Positions 5,047-7,891 of a stretch of 7,891 bases of DNA are shown piece by piece. The notes beneath the pieces were generated by a model. The model was not told the origin of the DNA. It did no database searches and was given only the letters and a program-made list of their open reading frames with translations. The stretch is taken from positions 3,372 through 11,262 of the forward strand of contig JAHWJF010000059.1 in the NCBI GenBank assembly GCA_019348515.1. The letters run 5' to 3'. This DNA is from Chloroflexota bacterium (GTDB taxonomy: Bacteria; Chloroflexota; Chloroflexia; Thermomicrobiales; UBA6265). Position 1 is the first letter of the stretch. Each line of letters opens with the position of its first letter. The position numbers and the translations under genes were made by a program.

Positions 5047-6141
5047 ATGAGCACGTTTCTGGATACGCTCGCCGATATTGAGCGTCGATATGATGAACTC
5101 GAGCAACTGCTGGCCGATCCCGAGGTCACGGGCGATCACTTGCGTCTGCAGGAGATCGGACGCGAGCGGTCTGAGCTCGAGGGGGTCGTGACTGCCTTCC
5201 GCCAGCTTCGTGATACGGACGTGGCGATCGAGGAAACGGAGGTGTTGGCGGCTGACCCTGAAATGGCCGATCTCGCCGCCGACGAGCTGCGCACACTCGA
5301 GCAACAGCGTGAGACACTGCTGGCCCAGGTCCGCACCCTGCTGATCCCGAGGGATCCGAACGACGACAAGAACGTCATCGTCGAGATCCGTGCTGGGACT
5401 GGAGGGGACGAGGCGGCACTCTTCGCCGCGGACCTGTTCCGGATGTACACCCGGTTTGCGGAACGGAACCGCTGGAAAACCGAAGTCATGTCCGCCACCG
5501 AGACCGATGGCGGCGGTTTCCGCGAGGTGATTTTCGAGGTCCGGGGCAAGGGCGCCTACAGTCATCTCCGCTACGAGAGCGGTGTCCACCGCGTGCAGCG
5601 GGTGCCGGTGACCGAGCGCCAGGGACGCATCCATACGTCGACGGCCAGTGTCGCCGTGCTACCGGAGGCGGAAGACGTTGATATCCAGGTCAACGACAAC
5701 GACCTCCGGATCGACGTTTACCGCTCGACCGGGCATGGCGGACAGAGTGTCAATACGACCGACTCGGCGGTGCGCATCACCCACCTGCCGACCGGCATCG
5801 TCGTCACCTGCCAGGACGAAAAGTCGCAGCTGAAGAACAAGACCAAGGCGATGACCGTCCTGCGCTCGCGGCTCTATGAAATGGAGCAGCAGCGCCTATC
5901 GCAGGAGCGAGGAGATGCGCGCCGCTCCCAGATCGGCAGCGGTGACCGTTCGGAGAAGATTCGCACCTATAACTTTCCCCAGGATCGGATCACCGATCAT
6001 CGCGTCAACGTCAGCTTGAGCAACATCCCGGGCGTTCTCGATGGACAGATCGATCCATTCGTGAACGAGCTTCGCAATGCGGACGAAGCGGACCGCCTGC
6101 GGGAGGCCGGACTGGAAGAACAGGGCGTCGCGGCCGACTGA
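5047..6141 (+). CDS. prfA: Peptide chain release factor 1
   Basis: Class I release factor that reads UAA and UAG in the ribosomal A site and triggers release of the finished peptide. 364 aa, close to the usual 355-360. Seen: an N-terminal helical domain (about 1-100), NVIVEIRAGTGGDEAALFA, the stop-codon tripeptide PVT at 187-189 in RVPVTERQGRIHTS (RF1 type; RF2 has SPF), the catalytic GGQ at 231-233 in STGHGGQSVNTTDSAVR, and the conserved C-terminal block DRITDHRVNVSL. Q233 is the glutamine methylated by PrmC in other bacteria. The ATG at 5047 starts the typical RF1 N-terminus (MSTFLDTLADIERRYDELE), with AGAGGA about 9 nt before it. Twenty further in-frame codons upstream lack family similarity and are left out. 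In many genomes prmC follows; here a Rieske oxygenase gene does, 73 bases on. Confidence 0.97.
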   Translation: MSTFLDTLADIERRYDELEQLLADPEVTGDHLRLQEIGRERSELEGVVTAFRQLRDTDVAIEETEVLAADPEMADLAADELRTLEQQRETLLAQVRTLLIPRDPNDDKNVIVEIRAGTGGDEAALFAADLFRMYTRFAERNRWKTEVMSATETDGGGFREVIFEVRGKGAYSHLRYESGVHRVQRVPVTERQGRIHTSTASVAVLPEAEDVDIQVNDNDLRIDVYRSTGHGGQSVNTTDSAVRITHLPTGIVVTCQDEKSQLKNKTKAMTVLRSRLYEMEQQRLSQERGDARRSQIGSGDRSEKIRTYNFPQDRITDHRVNVSLSNIPGVLDGQIDPFVNELRNADEADRLREAGLEEQGVAAD

Positions 6142-6214
6142 ACGGGGCGCCGAAGACCCTGTGCTATCGTTTCGCCGGTCTTGGGTGGAATCGTTGTCCC
6201 AGGAGGAAGGGTTG

Positions 6215-7489
6215 ATGCTCGACACTCCCGCCATGCCCCGGCAGCGGCTGCTTTCTGAGTCTCCGGTCAGTCCTGAAGAAGTCGCCGGGGTCCGGCGGCC
6301 GACCGTTGAGGCCTCGGTTCTGCCACCCCGGACCTTTCACGACCAGGACGTTTTCGATTACGAGCAGGAGGCCTGGTTCGCTGGTGGGTGGGTCAGTGCC
6401 GGCCGTGAGGAAGATGCGCTGGTTCCAGGGCAGTATTTCCTTGCGCCGGTGGCAGGCGAAAACCTGATCATCGCGCGTGGGAATGACGGTCAGTTGCGCG
6501 GGTTTTTCAACGTCTGTCGTCATCGCGGCGCGACGATCCTCGAAGAGGAGTCCGGCACGGTCCCGAGGTTCCAGTGTCCCTACCATGCCTGGGTCTACAA
6601 CCTCGAGGGGACGTTGAAGCAGCCAAGGCACACGGAGCTCCTGGTCGATTTCGATCCGGACGAATGGGGGCTGATCCCGGTCCGCGTCGATACCTGGCAG
6701 GGCATCGTCTACGTCGACCTTTCAGGAACGGCTGAGCCGCTGCACGACTTCCTCGGCGACATCGTAAGAGAGTTTGATCGGTTCGATCTGGGCGCATTAC
6801 GACGGGCGAGACGTATCGACTACGACGTCAAGGCGAACTGGAAGGCGATCGTCGAGAACTATCAGGAGTGCTACCACTGCCCTGGTGTCCATCCCCAGTT
6901 GAACCGGATCACGCCGTACAACTCGGGGAGCTACCTGCCGTCAACGGGCGCGGCGATGAACAGCTACATGGAGGTTTTGCCCCAGTTCGAGACGCTTTCC
7001 ATGACCGGGGCGGCGGACGGCCGGGAGCCGATGCCGGGGATGACCGAGGACGACCACAAGCGCGTCTACTACTCCGCCGTCTGGCCGAATCTCCTTTTCA
7101 GCCTGCATCCTGACTACCTGATGTTGCATTGGGTCACCCCGCTGGAGCCGGGCCGAACGCTCGTCCGCTGCGAGTGGTACTTCGATCCGGCAGAGATGGC
7201 AAAACCCGATTTCAACCCGGCTGAGGCCATTGAATTCTGGGATCTCACCAACCGGCAGGACTGGCATGTCTGTGAACTGCAACAGCGGGGGACGAAGTCC
7301 CGGGCCTACACGGCCGGCCGGTACTCCTCGATGGAGAGCAGCGTTCACGGGTTCGACCTCATGGTCGCCGACCGGTATGCGAACGACGGGGTTACGACCC
7401 CGCAAGGCCGTGTCTCAAAGCAAGAAAGCACCGCGGCCATCAAGGACCGAGCGAAGCGCGCGGTGCAAGGCAACGCGGCGGCGGACTGA
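6215..7489 (+). CDS. Rieske non-heme iron oxygenase, alpha subunit
   Basis: Catalytic subunit of a Rieske-type oxygenase, which uses O2 and electrons from a separate reductase to hydroxylate or demethylate a small organic substrate; cytosolic. 424 aa. Seen: the Rieske [2Fe-2S] motif C101-x-H103 ... C121-x2-H124 (CRHRG and CPYHAW), then the mononuclear-iron domain with NYQECYHCPGVHP (H221, H226) and D349 in QDWHVCELQQRG, the 2-His-1-carboxylate set. E218 sits three residues before H221, where naphthalene dioxygenase has its bridging Asp. Glu here, with NYxECYHC, is typical of quaternary-amine enzymes such as carnitine (CntA) and glycine-betaine (GbcA) monooxygenases. The substrate is therefore plausibly a quaternary amine, but aromatic substrates are not excluded. 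The ATG at 6215 is chosen for AGGAGG (6201-6206), 8 nt away. No reductase or beta subunit lies in the window. It ends 1 bp from the convergent glycosyltransferase. Confidence 0.94.
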   Translation: MLDTPAMPRQRLLSESPVSPEEVAGVRRPTVEASVLPPRTFHDQDVFDYEQEAWFAGGWVSAGREEDALVPGQYFLAPVAGENLIIARGNDGQLRGFFNVCRHRGATILEEESGTVPRFQCPYHAWVYNLEGTLKQPRHTELLVDFDPDEWGLIPVRVDTWQGIVYVDLSGTAEPLHDFLGDIVREFDRFDLGALRRARRIDYDVKANWKAIVENYQECYHCPGVHPQLNRITPYNSGSYLPSTGAAMNSYMEVLPQFETLSMTGAADGREPMPGMTEDDHKRVYYSAVWPNLLFSLHPDYLMLHWVTPLEPGRTLVRCEWYFDPAEMAKPDFNPAEAIEFWDLTNRQDWHVCELQQRGTKSRAYTAGRYSSMESSVHGFDLMVADRYANDGVTTPQGRVSKQESTAAIKDRAKRAVQGNAAAD

Positions 7490-7496
7490 CTCAGTC
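7484..7496. other. Palindromic tail-to-tail gene junction
   Basis: GACTGA-C-TCAGTC is a perfect 6-bp inverted repeat around one base. It contains the TGA stop of the Rieske gene (7487-7489, plus) and the TGA stop of the glycosyltransferase (7493-7491, minus), with one base between them. It is too short and lacks a T-run to be an intrinsic terminator, so convergent transcripts probably overlap. Confidence 0.6.
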
Positions 7497-7891
7497 GCTG
7501 CCGGTCATCTCGAAGATGTCGCTGCCGGCGCAGAGCTGCGCGCGGTAGCCTTCAGCGAGCCGGCCATAGACATGCATCACCTGATTGGCGACGTTCGGCC
7601 AGTCGTAGCGCTCGACCGAGGGTCGTGACGCGCCGGACATCCCTATGCGGAGTGATTCGTCGCTCACGATCGTCTCTATCGCCGTGGCCAGCGCCTCCGG
7701 AGATTGTGGCTTGACCAGGAAGCCGGTTGTGCCTTCTTCAATCGTGAAGCGCAATCCGCCGACCCGCGAAGCTACCACCGGGGTCCCGCATGCCAGGGCT
7801 TCCACCGCGACCAGCCCAAAGGATTCGTACCGCGAGGGTACCGCCACGACATCGGCAGCGGAGTAGAAGAGGGGGAGACGGTCTTGCGCCT
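7491..7891 (-). CDS. GT4-family glycosyltransferase, C-terminal part (5' end off window)
   Basis: The last 133 codons of a retaining glycosyltransferase with GT-B fold (CAZy GT4 type), which transfers a sugar from a nucleotide-sugar donor; usually cytosolic or membrane-associated. Seen: LPLFYSAADVVAVPSRYESF, then the family's E-x7-E motif in YESFGLVAVEALACGTPVVAS, which holds the donor nucleotide and sugar, followed by VGGLRFTIEEGTTGFLV and the closing helices ending IFEMTGSD. The frame is open to the window edge (the first complete codon begins two bases in), and the acceptor-binding N-terminal domain lies beyond it. The sequence resembles MshA, sucrose-phosphate-synthase-like and mannosyltransferase members; donor and acceptor cannot be told from this half. 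It converges on the Rieske gene with 1 bp between stops. Confidence 0.93.
   Translation of the reverse strand, partial: AQDRLPLFYSAADVVAVPSRYESFGLVAVEALACGTPVVASRVGGLRFTIEEGTTGFLVKPQSPEALATAIETIVSDESLRIGMSGASRPSVERYDWPNVANQVMHVYGRLAEGYRAQLCAGSDIFEMTGSD

Noticed and set aside
6077..6214. N-terminal extension of the Rieske protein overlapping prfA
   Set aside because: The upstream codons overlap the 3' end of prfA in another frame, and AGGAGG at 6201-6206 points to ATG 6215.

Overview
The window is GC-rich and densely coding, from a bacterial chromosome. It holds seven CDSs on both strands plus one short leader-peptide gene that a length cut-off would miss. GTG starts with good Shine-Dalgarno (SD) sequences, a Thermotoga-type (Ibeta) DAHP synthase and the general style of the proteins suggest Chloroflexota, possibly Thermomicrobia (Sphaerobacter-like). 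That placement is inference and only moderately secure. No transposase, integrase, phage gene, CRISPR array, tRNA or rRNA is visible.

Left part, minus strand (103-2334): a promoter (TTGACA, 17 bp, TAACGT) drives a 44-codon leader peptide containing the aromatic run RWYGYVFFGY. A perfect 14-bp inverted repeat follows, then a strong intrinsic terminator. Behind these lie DAHP synthase (aroF), the first enzyme of the shikimate pathway, and a PhzF-like isomerase whose start abuts the aroF stop. This looks like a ribosome-mediated attenuator sensing Trp, Tyr and Phe supply and controlling aroF-phzF. It is the most interesting signal in the window. How the leader ribosome would disarm the terminator is not obvious from the sequence.

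Middle, plus strand (2389-4846): divergent from the aromatic operon are an unrecognised acidic helical protein (2389-3033), an unrecognised small charged protein (3136-3483) and a class III PLP-dependent aminotransferase of the GABA-transaminase type (3548-4846). The spacer after the aminotransferase carries strong hairpins that look like a dispersed REP-type repeat and may also end transcription.

Right part: peptide chain release factor 1 (prfA, 5047-6141, plus) and a Rieske non-heme iron oxygenase alpha subunit (6215-7489, plus). The latter converges, with a 1-bp gap, on the C-terminal part of a GT4 glycosyltransferase (minus) that runs off the right edge. prfA is housekeeping. The Rieske enzyme has no partner reductase in view, and its bridging residue is Glu, as in quaternary-amine oxygenases.
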